From positions 62,001-126,000 of the forward strand of contig JAHCID010000007.1 of NCBI GenBank assembly GCA_026129405.1: 64,000 bases of DNA. Direction: 5' to 3'. Source of the DNA: a bacterium (GTDB taxonomy: Bacteria; Desulfobacterota; Binatia; DP-6). Under the pieces are notes generated by a model, which saw nothing but the letters and a program-made list of their open reading frames with translations, did not search any database and was not told the origin of the DNA. Shown here piece by piece: positions 34,235-43,997 of the stretch (positions within the stretch are counted from its first letter, which is position 1; every line of letters starts with the position of its first letter). Position numbers and translations under genes: made by a program.

Positions 34235-34987
34235 GTGCTCCGACGCGTGCTGTCCCCGCTGTTCTGGGCGTTCATCATCGTGTCGTCGATCGCGCTGTTC
34301 CCGATCGCGCTCCTTTTCTGGGCGGCGACGGTCGCGTTCGACCGCCGGCTGGTCGCGCTGCATCGCTTCACCTGCTTCTGGGCGTCGCTCTATACGTGGC
34401 TGAACCCGGTGTGGCGTGTCACCGTCAGCGGGCGCGAGCACATCCGGCCCGAGGTCACCTACATGATGGTGGCGAACCATCAGTCGCTGCTCGACATCCT
34501 CGTGCTGTTCCGGTTGTTCGTGCACTTCAAGTGGGTGTCGAAGGCCGAGCTGTTCCGCATCTGGTGCGTCGGCTGGAACATGTCGCTGAACCGCTACGTC
34601 CCGCTCGTGCGCGGCGACGCCGAGAGCATCGCCCGCATGCTCGTCCAGTGCGAAGACACCATGGCCGAAGGCAATTCGATCATGATGTTCCCCGAGGGCA
34701 CGCGCTCCGAGGACGGGCACCTGAAGCCGTTCAAGCACGGCGCGTTCACGCTGGCGCTACGGGCGCGCGTGCCGATCCTGCCGATCGTCATCGAGGGCAC
34801 CTCGGACGCGCTGCCGAAGAAGGGGCTCGTGCTGAAGGGCAACCATCGCATCCGCGTGCGCGTCCTCGAGCCGATCCCCTACGAGCGCTTCGCGGGCTGG
34901 GACGTCGCCGCGCTGAGCGACCACGTCCACGCGCTCTTCGCACGCGAGCTCGGCGAGCCCGGGCTGCCGATCGCCGCCCGGGCCTGA
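34235..34987 (+). CDS. 1-acylglycerol-3-phosphate acyltransferase-like (PlsC)
   Basis: 250 residues with an N-terminal membrane segment (FWAFIIVSSIALFPIALLFW). The acyltransferase boxes NHQSLLD (NHxxxxD), FPEGTRSEDG and PILPIVIEGTSDALPKKG are intact. It acylates lysophosphatidic acid or a related lipid in the inner membrane. Starts GTG, no ribosome site. Confidence 0.9.
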   Translation: MLRRVLSPLFWAFIIVSSIALFPIALLFWAATVAFDRRLVALHRFTCFWASLYTWLNPVWRVTVSGREHIRPEVTYMMVANHQSLLDILVLFRLFVHFKWVSKAELFRIWCVGWNMSLNRYVPLVRGDAESIARMLVQCEDTMAEGNSIMMFPEGTRSEDGHLKPFKHGAFTLALRARVPILPIVIEGTSDALPKKGLVLKGNHRIRVRVLEPIPYERFAGWDVAALSDHVHALFARELGEPGLPIAARA

Positions 34988-35003
34988 ACGGGCGCATTCG
35001 CGC

Positions 35004-35033
35004 TGGACTCGGCGCTCCGGCGCGGCGTAGGGT
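35004..35033 (+). promoter_or_regulatory. Leaderless promoter of amidase operon
   Basis: TGGACT at 35004-35009, 18-base spacer, TAGGGT at 35028-35033, six bases (TCCCCG), ATG at 35040. Confidence 0.6.
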
Positions 35034-35039
35034 TCCCCG

Positions 35040-36488
35040 ATGCCCGACGCCCTCGCCCGCCTGGACGCCACCGCGCAGGCCGAGATCGTGCGCCGCGGGG
35101 AAGCCTCCCCGCGCGACCTGGTCGACGCCGCCATTGCCCGCATCGAGCGCCTGAATCCGCAGCTGAACGCGGTGATCCATCCGCGCTTCGAGGCCGCCCG
35201 CGCCGAGGCCGACCGCCTCGCGCACGGCAGCGACGCCCCGTTCCACGGCGTGCCGCTGCTGGTGAAGGACTTCCTCTGCCACCTGGAGGGCGAGCCGATC
35301 CACCTCGGCACGCGCTTCCTCCGCGACGCGGGCTTCGTCGCTCCGCACGACGCGTATCTCACCCGCAAGCTGAAGGCCGCCGGCTTCGTCGTCCTCGGCC
35401 GCACCAACACGCCCGAGCTGGGCACGCTGCCGACGACCGAGCCCGACGCCTACGGCGCCACGCACAACCCCTGGAAGCTCGGGCACTCGACCGGCGGCTC
35501 CAGCGGCGGCTCGGCGGCGAGCGTCGCCGCCGGCTTCACGCCGGTCGCGCACGCGAACGACGGCGGCGGCTCGATCCGCATCCCGGCCAGCGCCTGCGGC
35601 GTCGTCGGGTTGAAGCCCTCGCGCGGGCGCACGTCGCTCGGGCCGGACGTCGGCGACGGCATGGGTGGGCTCGTCGCCGAGGGCGTCGTCTCGCGCTCGG
35701 TGCGTGACACCGCGTCCGTGCTCGACGCGATCGCCGGTGCCATGCCCGGCGACCCCTACACCGCGCCGCCGCCGCTGCGTCCGTATCGGCTCGAGCCCGG
35801 GGCGTGGCCGGGACGGCTGCGCGTCGGCATGCTCACGCGGCCGCCGTGCAACATCGGCACGGTGCATCCCGAGGCCCGGCGCGCCGTCGCGCAGGCGGCG
35901 CGTCTCCTCGCCGACGCCGGCCACACCGTCGAGGAGAGCCACCCCGACGCGCTCGACGAGATGCCGATGCCGCAGCACTTCAGCGTGATGTACTGCACCA
36001 GCACGGCGCGCCTGCTCGACGCCTTCGGCGAGCTGCTCGGGCGCACGCTCGGCCCGGACGACGTCGATCCGCTCAACTGGGCCATGGCCGAGACCGGCCG
36101 CGCGATGTCGGCGCCGATGTACCTCGCCACCGTCGACTGGCTCCAGGGCTGGACGCGGCGCATGGCCACGTGGTGGACGTCGGGCTTCGACCTCCTGCTC
36201 ACGCCCACGCTGCCCGAGCCGCCGCCGGCGCACGGCACCTTCGCGCCCGCCGCCGACAACCCGCTCGTCGCCGGCGCGCGGGCGCAGATGTACGCGGCGT
36301 TCACCTCGCCCTTCAATCTGTCCGGCCAGCCGGCGATCTCGCTGCCGCTGCACTGGACCGACGACGGCCTCCCGCTCGGCGTGCAGCTGGTCGGTGCCTA
36401 CGGCCGCGAAGACCTGCTGCTGCGCGTGGCCGGCCAGCTCGAGGCGGCCGCGCCGTGGGCCGACCGCTGGCCGGCGCTCGTCGCGTGA
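35040..36488 (+). CDS. Amidase (amidase-signature family)
   Basis: 482 residues. Ser-cisSer-Lys triad: Lys 76 in [15 protein letters not shown] near 152-160, and [11 protein letters not shown] near 174-184 with the nucleophile Ser. It may hydrolyse a short-chain or aryl amide; the GatA-like features without GatB/GatC genes argue against a tRNA role. It begins the operon of two alpha/beta hydrolases and an Smr protein. Confidence 0.9.
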   Translation: MPDALARLDATAQAEIVRRGEASPRDLVDAAIARIERLNPQLNAVIHPRFEAARAEADRLAHGSDAPFHGVPLLVKDFLCHLEGEPIHLGTRFLRDAGFVAPHDAYLTRKLKAAGFVVLGRTNTPELGTLPTTEPDAYGATHNPWKLGHSTGGSSGGSAASVAAGFTPVAHANDGGGSIRIPASACGVVGLKPSRGRTSLGPDVGDGMGGLVAEGVVSRSVRDTASVLDAIAGAMPGDPYTAPPPLRPYRLEPGAWPGRLRVGMLTRPPCNIGTVHPEARRAVAQAARLLADAGHTVEESHPDALDEMPMPQHFSVMYCTSTARLLDAFGELLGRTLGPDDVDPLNWAMAETGRAMSAPMYLATVDWLQGWTRRMATWWTSGFDLLLTPTLPEPPPAHGTFAPAADNPLVAGARAQMYAAFTSPFNLSGQPAISLPLHWTDDGLPLGVQLVGAYGREDLLLRVAGQLEAAAPWADRWPALVA

Positions 36489-36504
36489 GCGCCGGCGGCA
36501 GCGC

Positions 36505-37215
36505 ATGAGCGACGCGGCGTCCTCGTCGTACCAGCGCCCGCTCGATCGGCTGCGTGTCCTCGCCAAGCAGGACGTGCTGGTGACCCCGCGCCTGCGCCAC
36601 GTCGAGGCCTATACGCTCGAAGGCCTGCTGACGTTCCTGTGGCACGGCGACCCGGGCGCCGAGCGCGTGATCCTCGCGTGCGGCGGCGCGATGGGCGGGC
36701 TCCTCGGCCCGGCGACGGGGCTGTACCACGAGCTGGGCGAGCACTTCGCCGACCAGGGCGTCGGCACGGTGCGGGTCGGCTACCGCCGCCCGAACGACCT
36801 CGTGGCCTGCGTCGACGACGTCTGCGCCGCCGCCGATCTCGCGCACCGCAACGGCGGGCGCCGCTTCGTCGTCATGGGCCACTCGTTCGGCGGCGCGGTG
36901 GCGATCAACGCCGGCATCCGCCTGCGCCCGATGCTCTCGGGCATCGTGACCTTCGCGACCCAGTCCGCCGGCTGCGAGCGCGCCGCCGCGCTCGGCGACC
37001 GCCCGCTCCTCCTCTTCCACGGCGACCGCGACGAGCTGCTGCCGCCGATGGCGAGCGAGGCGGTGCGCGCGCTCGCGGGCAGCGGGGAGATCGTCCTCCT
37101 CCCCGGCGCCGGCCATCTCCTCACCGAGGCCGGGGAGGCGATGCGCGCGCGCCTCCGGACCTGGATCCCCGAGCAGTTCGCGCGCCCGCTCCCGGAGCCG
37201 AAGCCCGATGCCTGA
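36505..37215 (+). CDS. Alpha/beta hydrolase (dienelactone-hydrolase-like)
   Basis: 236 residues. VILACGGAMGGLLGP then the nucleophile elbow GHSFGG, Asp in FHGDRDELLPP and His in GAGHLLTE: complete triad. The long N-terminus (LDRLRVLAKQDVLVTPRLRH) is atypical. It starts 16 bases after the amidase stop. Confidence 0.82.
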   Translation: MSDAASSSYQRPLDRLRVLAKQDVLVTPRLRHVEAYTLEGLLTFLWHGDPGAERVILACGGAMGGLLGPATGLYHELGEHFADQGVGTVRVGYRRPNDLVACVDDVCAAADLAHRNGGRRFVVMGHSFGGAVAINAGIRLRPMLSGIVTFATQSAGCERAAALGDRPLLLFHGDRDELLPPMASEAVRALAGSGEIVLLPGAGHLLTEAGEAMRARLRTWIPEQFARPLPEPKPDA

Positions 37216-38053
37216 GCCTCGCCCCGTCACCTTCGACACCGGTCCCGTCGTCCTCACCGGCGACGCCTACGGGAACCCCGCGCATCGGCCGGTCCTGCTG
37301 CTGCACGGCGGCGGCCAGACCCGTCACGCCTGGGGCGGCACCGCCGCGACGCTCGCCGACGCGGGCTTCCACGCCGTCTCGCTCGACCTGCGCGGCCACG
37401 GCGACTCCGGCTGGGCACCCGACGCCGACTACCGCGTCGACGCCTTCGCCGACGATCTCTGCGCCGTCGCGGCGCAGCTCGGCCGCAAGCCGGCGGTCGT
37501 CGGCGCGTCGCTCGGCGGCCTCGCGCTGCTGGTCGCGATGGGCGAGCGTCCCGACCCGCCCGCGGCCGCGGTCGTCCTCGTCGACATCGCCGCGCGCGCC
37601 GATCAGGTCGGCATCGGGCGCATCATCGCGTTCATGACGGGCGCGCCCGACGGCTTCGCCACGCTCGAGGACGCGGCCGACGCGGTCGCGGCCTACACGC
37701 CGCACCGCCCGCGGCCGTCGCAGCTCGACGGCCTGCGCAAGAACCTGCGCCAGGGCGCCGACGGCCGCTGGCGCTGGCACTGGGACCCGCAGTTCATCCG
37801 CGGCGACCGCCCGCCGAACGCGACCCAGAACCCCGAGCGGCTCGAAGCCTGCGCGCGGACGCTGCGCGTCCCCACCCTGCTGGTGCGCGGGCGCATGAGC
37901 GACGTCGTCAGCGAGGACGGTGCGGCGCACTTCCTCGAGGTCGTGCCGCATGCGCGCTACGCCGACGTCGCCGGCGCCGGGCACATGGTCGCGGGCGACC
38001 GCAACGACGCCTTCACCCGTGCGGTCGTCGGGTTCCTGCGCGCGCTGCCATGA
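37208..38053 (+). CDS. Alpha/beta hydrolase (esterase/lipase-like)
   Basis: 281 residues. LLLHGGGQTRHAWG, nucleophile GASLGG, Asp in MSDVVSED and His in GAGHMV; a cap domain lies between. Similar to epoxide-hydrolase/peroxidase-like members with WHWDPQF. Starts 8 bases inside the preceding gene. Substrate not known. Confidence 0.85.
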   Translation: MPEPRPVTFDTGPVVLTGDAYGNPAHRPVLLLHGGGQTRHAWGGTAATLADAGFHAVSLDLRGHGDSGWAPDADYRVDAFADDLCAVAAQLGRKPAVVGASLGGLALLVAMGERPDPPAAAVVLVDIAARADQVGIGRIIAFMTGAPDGFATLEDAADAVAAYTPHRPRPSQLDGLRKNLRQGADGRWRWHWDPQFIRGDRPPNATQNPERLEACARTLRVPTLLVRGRMSDVVSEDGAAHFLEVVPHARYADVAGAGHMVAGDRNDAFTRAVVGFLRALP

Positions 38054-38352
38054 GCGAGGACGAGCCGGAGCCGGTCGACGACCCCGTCGTCGTGCCGATC
38101 GAAGACGCGCTCGACCTGCACCCCTTCGCGCCGCGCGACGTTCCGGACGTCGTCGCCGACTACCTCGACGCCGCGCACGCCGCCGGCTTCGCCGAGGTGC
38201 GCCTCATCCACGGCAAGGGCATCGGGGTCCAGCGCCGTCGTGTGCAGGCGGTGCTCGCGTCGCACCCGCTCGTCGTCCGCTTCGCCGACGCGCCGCCCGA
38301 GCGCGGCGGCCTCGGCGCGACGCAGGTATGGCTGCGTCGGGAGGCCACGTAG
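38050..38352 (+). CDS. Smr-domain protein
   Basis: 100 residues. LDLHPFAPRDVPDVVADYLD and VRLIHGKGIGVQRRRVQAVL are the two Smr motifs (LDLH and H(G)KG). Smr domains are nicking endonucleases or act on ribosome-linked RNA; short stand-alone proteins occur widely. Overlaps the hydrolase by 4 bases (ATGA). Confidence 0.87.
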   Translation: MSEDEPEPVDDPVVVPIEDALDLHPFAPRDVPDVVADYLDAAHAAGFAEVRLIHGKGIGVQRRRVQAVLASHPLVVRFADAPPERGGLGATQVWLRREAT

Positions 38353-38399
38353 TTTGTACGGGCGCGCGTCCCTGGCTACTCCGGACCCCGGAGGTGCGC

Positions 38400-38603
38400 A
38401 TGGAGATCAGCGCGCGCAATCAGCTGAAGGGCCGCATCACGGGGATCACGCCCGGAGCGGTCATGAGCGAGGTCGTCGTCGACGTCGGCGGACAGGAGGT
38501 CGTCGCGATGATCTCCAAGAAATCCGTCGAACGGATGCGGCTCCAGGTCGGCGACAGCGTCGTCGCCATCGTGAAGGCCACCGAGGTCATGATCGGGAAG
38601 TAG
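38400..38603 (+). CDS. Molbindin-like TOBE protein
   Basis: 67 residues, a single Mop/TOBE domain: SARNQLKGRITGITPGAVMS, EVVVDVGGQEVVAMISKKSV and VGDSVVAIVKATEVMIG. It binds molybdate or tungstate for storage. GGAGG before ATG. No modABC in the window; gene stands alone between Smr and split-barrel genes. Confidence 0.9.
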   Translation: MEISARNQLKGRITGITPGAVMSEVVVDVGGQEVVAMISKKSVERMRLQVGDSVVAIVKATEVMIGK

Positions 38604-38611
38604 GAGCACCG

Positions 38612-39001
38612 ATGAGCATTCCGGTTCCGCTCGACGACCTGCGCGCCGCCATCGCCGAGCGCGGCGCGACGGCCTACCTCCTCACCGTCTCCGACGACGG
38701 CTCGCCGCACGCCGTGCACACCGCGCTCGCCTGGGAGGGCGACCGACTCGTCGCCGAGGTCGGGAAGCGCACGGCGGCGAACGCCGCCGCGCGGCCGCAG
38801 GTATCGCTCCTCTACCCGGTGCGGCGCGGGGGAGACTACAGCCTCATCGTCGACGGCACGGCGAGCGTCGACGCGAGGCGCGTCTTCGTGGTTGCGCGGC
38901 ACGCCGTCCTGCACCGCGCCGCACCGGCGGCATCACCCGCGGCGCCGGCGTGCGGCGCGGACTGCGTGTCGCTCCTCGACGCCGAGAAGCGGGAACGCTA
39001 G
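38612..39001 (+). CDS. PPOX-like split-barrel flavin-binding protein
   Basis: 129 residues. IAERGATAYLLTVSDDGSPHAV and VDGTASVDARRVFVVARHAVLHRAA follow the pyridoxamine-oxidase-like split-barrel pattern; a Cys-containing tail (PACGADCVSLL) is unusual and might bind metal. GGAG at its start; 8 bases after the molbindin. Confidence 0.7.
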   Translation: MSIPVPLDDLRAAIAERGATAYLLTVSDDGSPHAVHTALAWEGDRLVAEVGKRTAANAAARPQVSLLYPVRRGGDYSLIVDGTASVDARRVFVVARHAVLHRAAPAASPAAPACGADCVSLLDAEKRER

Positions 39002-39014
39002 AGCGCGGTGCGGG

Positions 39015-40568
39015 TCAGTACTGGATCTGAAACTGGAACAGCAGCACGTCCTCGTGGTCGCGGAGGTCGCCCCCGAAGTCGATCGCGTTCGCGAACGTGG
39101 TGTGCTCCCAGTCGGCCTGGAGCTTGAAGTTCTTGTTGAAGTACCAGTTCGCGCCGAGCCCGAGCTCGGTGGCGCGCGTCGTCGACTGCGAGCGCTTCGC
39201 GAAGCCGCGGCGGAAGAGGCCCGGGTCGACGTCGACGATGCTGCCGCGGCCGGCGAGCTCGAACGCGCCCCACGCGCCGTTCAGCGGATCGAACGGGCTC
39301 TTCGGAACGACGCCCTTGTACGACGCCGCCTCGCCCGTCAGCACCCACGACGCCTGGGCGAACCAGCCCTGGTTCGCGAACGAGCCGTCCTCGATCGTGG
39401 TGCCGGCGTCGCCGGTCGTCGTCTTCCGCACCGCCTGCCTCGAGTAGATGTACTCGCCCATCAGACCGAACTGTCCCCAGTACCAGTAGCCCTGGGGGTC
39501 GAGCCGGTAGTTCACGCCGTTCGCCGCGAACGACGTGTCGCTCGAGGCCGCGTAGCGGAAGAACGTCGAGCGCCCCGGCGTGCGGTAGCGCACGGCCGAG
39601 AGGTCGTCGCCCTCCTTCTGGCTGCCGTACGTCGCCGCGAAGCCGGCCATCGCGCCCTCGAGCGGCGTCACGCCGGAGCCGCGGAACGGCGCCACCAGGG
39701 CGCGGAAGACGCCCTCGTTGTCGGAGGTGCTGTTGCCGTTGGTCGAGAGCCCGTCGGGAACGCCGTCGTAGACGCCCGCCTGCCACACGAAGATGCCGTC
39801 GCCGACGTCGCCCGCGAGGCGGAAGCCGACGTCGCGGTTGGGCGAGAGGTTGTTGGCGATCGAGCGGTCGGGGAAGAGCAGATCGGCGCCCGACTGGAGG
39901 CGCTCGAGGCTCATCGGCACCTTGTCCTTGCCGCCCCGCAGGCTGACCCAGGGCTTCAGGTACGTGATCTCGAAGTACGCGTCCTGGAGCGACGGGTCGC
40001 CCGAGTCGAACGACGGCATCAGCTTGAAGTCGAACCAGCGGTAGACGGTGCCCTCGATGACGGGGCGGACGCGCCGCATGAAGACGCTGTCGGTGCCGGT
40101 GTCGCCGTTCTCGAGCACGAAGTTGCGCGCCTGGGTCTGCATGTAGCCGCGCAGCTTCATCCTGAAGTCGCCGTTCGGGGACTGGAGGTAGAAGCCGTCG
40201 CTCCACCCGGCGAGCGGCTTCTGCTTCGCCAGCTTGTCGTCGACGATCGCTTCGACCGCAGGCTGGTCGAGCGGCCGGGCCGTCGCCGCGGGCGGAGCGA
40301 CCGCAGGGGCAGCGGGCGGGGGTGCGGCGGCAGGCCCGGCGGACGGCGGCGCCGGGGGCAGGCGATCGAGGCCGTGGGCGCGGATGATCTCCTCGAGCCG
40401 CCGGATGCGCTCCTCCAGCTCGGCGCGGGTGGGCTCACGCGCGGACGCCGTGCGCGCGGCACCCACGAGCGCCGCCACGAGCAGCAGCATCGAGCTCGCG
40501 ACGCGCCGGCGAACGTGCCCAGACCGAGCGTCCCTCCGGTCCTTCCGGTCGGTTCGCGACGTCCCCAT
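39015..40568 (-). CDS. Phosphate-selective porin-like outer-membrane protein
   Basis: 517 residues with a signal peptide (SSMLLLVAALVGAARTASA), a short coiled-coil N-terminus (ELEERIRRLEEIIRAHGLDR), a Pro/Ala linker, then a barrel with the OprO/OprP start GFYLQSPNGDFRMKLRGYMQ and the C-terminal aromatic (QIQY). OprP-type barrels import phosphate or polyphosphate. No pst or pho genes are close. It is convergent with the split-barrel gene by 13 bases. Confidence 0.85.
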   Translation of the reverse strand: MGTSRTDRKDRRDARSGHVRRRVASSMLLLVAALVGAARTASAREPTRAELEERIRRLEEIIRAHGLDRLPPAPPSAGPAAAPPPAAPAVAPPAATARPLDQPAVEAIVDDKLAKQKPLAGWSDGFYLQSPNGDFRMKLRGYMQTQARNFVLENGDTGTDSVFMRRVRPVIEGTVYRWFDFKLMPSFDSGDPSLQDAYFEITYLKPWVSLRGGKDKVPMSLERLQSGADLLFPDRSIANNLSPNRDVGFRLAGDVGDGIFVWQAGVYDGVPDGLSTNGNSTSDNEGVFRALVAPFRGSGVTPLEGAMAGFAATYGSQKEGDDLSAVRYRTPGRSTFFRYAASSDTSFAANGVNYRLDPQGYWYWGQFGLMGEYIYSRQAVRKTTTGDAGTTIEDGSFANQGWFAQASWVLTGEAASYKGVVPKSPFDPLNGAWGAFELAGRGSIVDVDPGLFRRGFAKRSQSTTRATELGLGANWYFNKNFKLQADWEHTTFANAIDFGGDLRDHEDVLLFQFQIQY

Positions 40569-40769
40569 CTCCGCCTTCTCCTCTCGCTCGGGCGTCGGTG
40601 CTCGAGCGCCAGTATCACTCCCGGATACGGCGTTCCAGGAGTTCGCGGAGCTCGCGGTCGCGGGCACGAGACTCGCGGGCGGTATGCGCGCCTTCGTGCC
40701 GGGCCGCTGCTCGGACACGCGCGCGGAGCGCATGCCCGAGCGGCCCGATCGAAATCGACGCCGACCGCG

Positions 40770-41093
40770 TCAGCGGCGATGATAGCCGCCGCCCCGGTAG
40801 TAGCCGCCGCGGTAGTAGCGGGGACCGCCGTAGTAGCGCGGCCCCCAGTAGGGTCGGCCGTAGTAGCCCCCGACGTAGCCGCCGTAGCCGTAGACCACCG
40901 GGGGCGCATAGTAGGCCGGCGGGCCGTAGTAGACCGGCGGCGGGGCGACGATGACGGGGGGCGCGACCACGACCGGCGGGAGGATCGGGAAGCCGAACCC
41001 GAACGAGAAATTCACACCCGCGCTGGCGCTCCGCGGTACGAGCGCGGCGGCGAGCACCAGCGCGGCACCGAGCAGCATGACCTTCCGCAACAT
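40770..41093 (-). CDS. Secreted Gly/Tyr/Pro-rich low-complexity protein
   Basis: 107 residues: signal peptide (MLLGAALVLAAALVPRSASA) and then a segment of YYGPP, YYAPP and RYYRGGYYRGGGYHRR type, with runs of Tyr, Pro and Gly. Such proteins are seen at the surface of Gram-negatives, and their function is unknown. GAGGAGG precedes the ATG. It precedes a barrel gene on the same strand with a 200-base gap holding no gene. Confidence 0.7.
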   Translation of the reverse strand: MLRKVMLLGAALVLAAALVPRSASAGVNFSFGFGFPILPPVVVAPPVIVAPPPVYYGPPAYYAPPVVYGYGGYVGGYYGRPYWGPRYYGGPRYYRGGYYRGGGYHRR

Positions 41094-41149
41094 GATCGAA
41101 CCCTCCTCGTCCACCAGCAACACGCGGAGGTGCGGATGGTTGCGTGCGC

Positions 41150-41971
41150 TCACACGAGCAGGCGCAGCAGCCCCGACATGTCGCGCTCGACCTCGCGCGT
41201 CTGCCCGCCCAGCTCGAGGAAGCGGGCCATGCGACGGCGGGCCTCGGGCGTCGCCAGCGTGTGATTGAAGGCGTCGGCCTCCTCGAGCAGGCCCTCGCGC
41301 GTCGGCAGCTCGGCGGCATTCACGGCCGCCTTGGCGAGCGCGATGGCGTCCGCCGGGAACGACGCGATACGCAGCGCGAGATCCTCGACGAAGCCGTCCA
41401 GCTCCTCGGGGGGCAGCGCGCGGTTGAGCCAGCCCCAGCGCTCGGCCAGGTCGGCGGGCACGTCGGCGCAGCCGAGGATCGCCTCGAGCGCCCGCGCGCA
41501 CCCGACGAGCCGCGGCAGGCGCTGCGTACCGCTGCCGCCCGGGATGATGCCGAGCGCGACCTCGGGCTGCGCGAGGATCGTCTTCCCGAGCGCGCCGAAG
41601 CGCATGTCGAGCGACAGCAGCAGCTCGCTGCCGCCGCCGCGGGCGATGCCGGCGACCTTGCCGATGGTCGCTTTCGGCATGGTGCGAAAGCGGTCGACCA
41701 GGGTGTGGAAGAAGCCCAGCTCGGTGGGCTTCGGCGGCGGCTCCTGCGGCAGCGTCTGGATCAGCGCGACGTCGGCGTGGGCGATGAAGAACTCGGGGTC
41801 GGCGCTCTCGAGGACGATCACGCGCACCGCGGGGTCCGCTTCGAGCGCCGCACCGGCCTCCATGAGGTCGCGCATCAGCACGGCGTCGAACAGGTTGATC
41901 GGCGGATGGTCGATCGTCACCCACGCGACGCCGCGATCGACGCGCAGGCGCAGCGCCTGGTAGTCGCTCAC
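41150..41971 (-). CDS. Enoyl-CoA hydratase/isomerase-family protein
   Basis: 273 residues from a GTG that overlaps the preceding stop (GTGA). ESADPEFFIAHADVAL and AGIARGGGSELLLSLDMRFG form the oxyanion hole; QPEVALGIIPGGSGTQRLPR carries the Glu position. Compared with crotonase it has Ala/His in place of FCAG. Same strand and overlapping with a split-barrel protein and an aldehyde dehydrogenase. Confidence 0.85.
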   Translation of the reverse strand: MSDYQALRLRVDRGVAWVTIDHPPINLFDAVLMRDLMEAGAALEADPAVRVIVLESADPEFFIAHADVALIQTLPQEPPPKPTELGFFHTLVDRFRTMPKATIGKVAGIARGGGSELLLSLDMRFGALGKTILAQPEVALGIIPGGSGTQRLPRLVGCARALEAILGCADVPADLAERWGWLNRALPPEELDGFVEDLALRIASFPADAIALAKAAVNAAELPTREGLLEEADAFNHTLATPEARRRMARFLELGGQTREVERDMSGLLRLLV

Positions 41972-42444
41972 CGCCGCGGCCTCCACACCTGCGGCTGCAC
42001 GCCGCGCATCATGTCGGCGAGCGACCACAGCTCGAGACGCCAGGGATCGAGGCGGGCGACGCCGCACTGCGGATCGGCCGGCCCCTCCTTGAAGAACATG
42101 CCGGGATCGTAGCCGTGCGGCGGCGGCGCGTCCTTGAAGACGTTCCACACGCGCTGCTTCTCGGCGAGGTCGTCGACCCAGGAGACGGCGCACTCGACGT
42201 GCACCTGCTCGTTGGTCTGGTCCCAGTACGTGAACGACGCGAACGGCACGCCGTCGAGGTCGCGGCCCTTCGCCGAGTGCCGGAACGTGATCACCCAGCC
42301 GACGCTGCCCTCCCAGTAGGGATGGATCATGCGGCTGCGCGGACGACCCCGCGCGTCGACCGTCGTCATCGGCGCCCAGACGGTGCGCTTCCAGCGACGC
42401 GCGAACTCGTCGGCAATCTCGGCGAAGTCGGCGACCTTCCTCAT
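41968..42444 (-). CDS. Pyridoxamine-phosphate-oxidase-like protein
   Basis: 158 residues. KRTVWAPMTTVDARGRPRSRMIHPYW is a typical PPOX start with an FMN-binding Arg-Ser; ends LADMMRGVQPQVWRP. Overlaps ALDH (ATGA) and enoyl-CoA hydratase (GTGA). A redox or heme-utilisation role is possible; without test, a flavin-binding protein. Confidence 0.82.
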   Translation of the reverse strand: MRKVADFAEIADEFARRWKRTVWAPMTTVDARGRPRSRMIHPYWEGSVGWVITFRHSAKGRDLDGVPFASFTYWDQTNEQVHVECAVSWVDDLAEKQRVWNVFKDAPPPHGYDPGMFFKEGPADPQCGVARLDPWRLELWSLADMMRGVQPQVWRPRR

Positions 42445-43934
42445 ATGCGCATCCAGACGGCCTTGGTCTGCGTGTAGAGCTCGAGCGCCTGCTTGCCGAG
42501 CTCGCGGCCGTAGCCGCTCTGCTTGTAGCCGCCGAACGGCGAGACCGCGTCGAAGACGTTGTAGCAGTTGACCCACACCGTGCCCGCGCGGATCGCGCGC
42601 GCCACCCGGTGCGCCTTCGAGACGTCGCGCGTCCACACGCCGGCGGCGAGCCCATAGAACGTGTCGTTGCCCTGGAGGACGGCGTCGTTCTCGTCCGTGA
42701 ACGGGATCACCGAGACCACCGGCCCGAAGATCTCCTCGCGGGCGATGCGCATGTCGTTGCGGACGCCGGTGAACACGGTCGGCTTCACGAAGTAGCCGCC
42801 CTCCAGGCCCGGCCCCGTGTTGCGCTCGCCGCCGGTGAGCGCCGTCGCGCCCTCCCGCTTGCCGACGTCGAGGTAGCCGGTGACGCGCTCGAGCTGCTCC
42901 TGGCTGACGAGGGGTCCGACCTGCGTGCCGGGCGCCAGGCCCGGGCCCTGCTTCATGCCGCCGGCGGCCTTCGCGAGCGCGTCGGCGAAGTCGTCGTGCA
43001 CCTTCGCCTCGACGAAGAGCCGCGTGCCGGCGCAGCAGACCTGGCCCTGGTTGAAGAAGACGCCGGTGATGGCGCCCTTCACCGCCGCCTCCACGTCGGC
43101 GTCGGCGAAGACGATGTTCGGCGACTTGCCGCCGAGCTCGAGCGACACGCGCTTCAGCGTGCCGGCGGTCTCGCGGTGGATCTCCTTGCCGACCTCCGTC
43201 GAGCCGGTGAAGGCGATCTTGTCGACGAGCGGATGGCGGACCAGCGCCGCGCCCGCCGTCTCGCCGAAGCCGGGCACGATGTTGACGACCCCCTCGGGGA
43301 TGCCGGCCTCGAGCAGCAGCTCGCCGAGGCGCAGCGCCGTGAGCGGCGTCTGCTCGGCGGGCTTCAAGACCACGGTGTTGCCGCAGGCGAGCGCCGGGCC
43401 GAGCTTCCACGCCGCCATCAGCAGCGGGAAGTTCCAGGGGATGATCTGCCCGCAGACGCCGACCGGCTCGCGCAGCGTGAAGTTGAAGAAGTCGAGGTCG
43501 GAGGGATTCGTGTCGCCGGTGATCTTGTTCACCCAGCCAGCGTAGTAGCGGAACACGGTCGCTGCCTGCGGCACGTCGACGTTCGTCGTCTCGAAGAGGC
43601 TCTTGCCGTTGTCGAGCGTCTCGAGCTGCGCCAGCTCGCCCGCGTGCTGCTCGATCAGGTCGGCCACACGCAGCAGCAGCCGCTCGCGCTCGTGCGGACC
43701 GAGCCGCGTCCAGGTGCCGGCGTCGAAGGCGCGGCGCGCCGCCTTCACGGCACGGTCGATGTCTTCCGCGTCGCCCTCGGCGACGCGGGCGAGCGTCTTG
43801 CCGGTGGCGGGGTCGGGGGTCTCGAAGGTCTTGCCCGACGCGGCGTCGACCCACCTCCCGTCGATCAGCATCTTGCGGGCGGTCGCGCCGACGAAGCGGG
43901 CGACCTCGGGCTCCAGCTGCGCTGCGGCTCCCAT
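42441..43934 (-). CDS. Aldehyde dehydrogenase (NAD(P)+)
   Basis: 497 residues, full length. Catalytic Glu in LELGGKSPNIVF and Cys in NQGQVCCAGTR; PWNFPLLMAAWKLGPALACG and FGGYKQSGYGRE are standard. Class 1/2-like, oxidising an aldehyde to acid. GGAGG before ATG. Leads the ALDH, PPOX, ECH operon. Confidence 0.94.
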   Translation of the reverse strand: MGAAAQLEPEVARFVGATARKMLIDGRWVDAASGKTFETPDPATGKTLARVAEGDAEDIDRAVKAARRAFDAGTWTRLGPHERERLLLRVADLIEQHAGELAQLETLDNGKSLFETTNVDVPQAATVFRYYAGWVNKITGDTNPSDLDFFNFTLREPVGVCGQIIPWNFPLLMAAWKLGPALACGNTVVLKPAEQTPLTALRLGELLLEAGIPEGVVNIVPGFGETAGAALVRHPLVDKIAFTGSTEVGKEIHRETAGTLKRVSLELGGKSPNIVFADADVEAAVKGAITGVFFNQGQVCCAGTRLFVEAKVHDDFADALAKAAGGMKQGPGLAPGTQVGPLVSQEQLERVTGYLDVGKREGATALTGGERNTGPGLEGGYFVKPTVFTGVRNDMRIAREEIFGPVVSVIPFTDENDAVLQGNDTFYGLAAGVWTRDVSKAHRVARAIRAGTVWVNCYNVFDAVSPFGGYKQSGYGRELGKQALELYTQTKAVWMRI

Positions 43935-43997
43935 GACGACACCTCCTGCGAGCGATGGGCGTGCTCGCGCCGACCTAACACCGGTCGCGAAGAACGG

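Noticed and set aside
40770-41093. Tyr/Gly/Pro repeats as a DNA repeat array or CRISPR
   Set aside because: Repeats are irregular and explained by codons of a secreted low-complexity protein with signal peptide and ribosome site.
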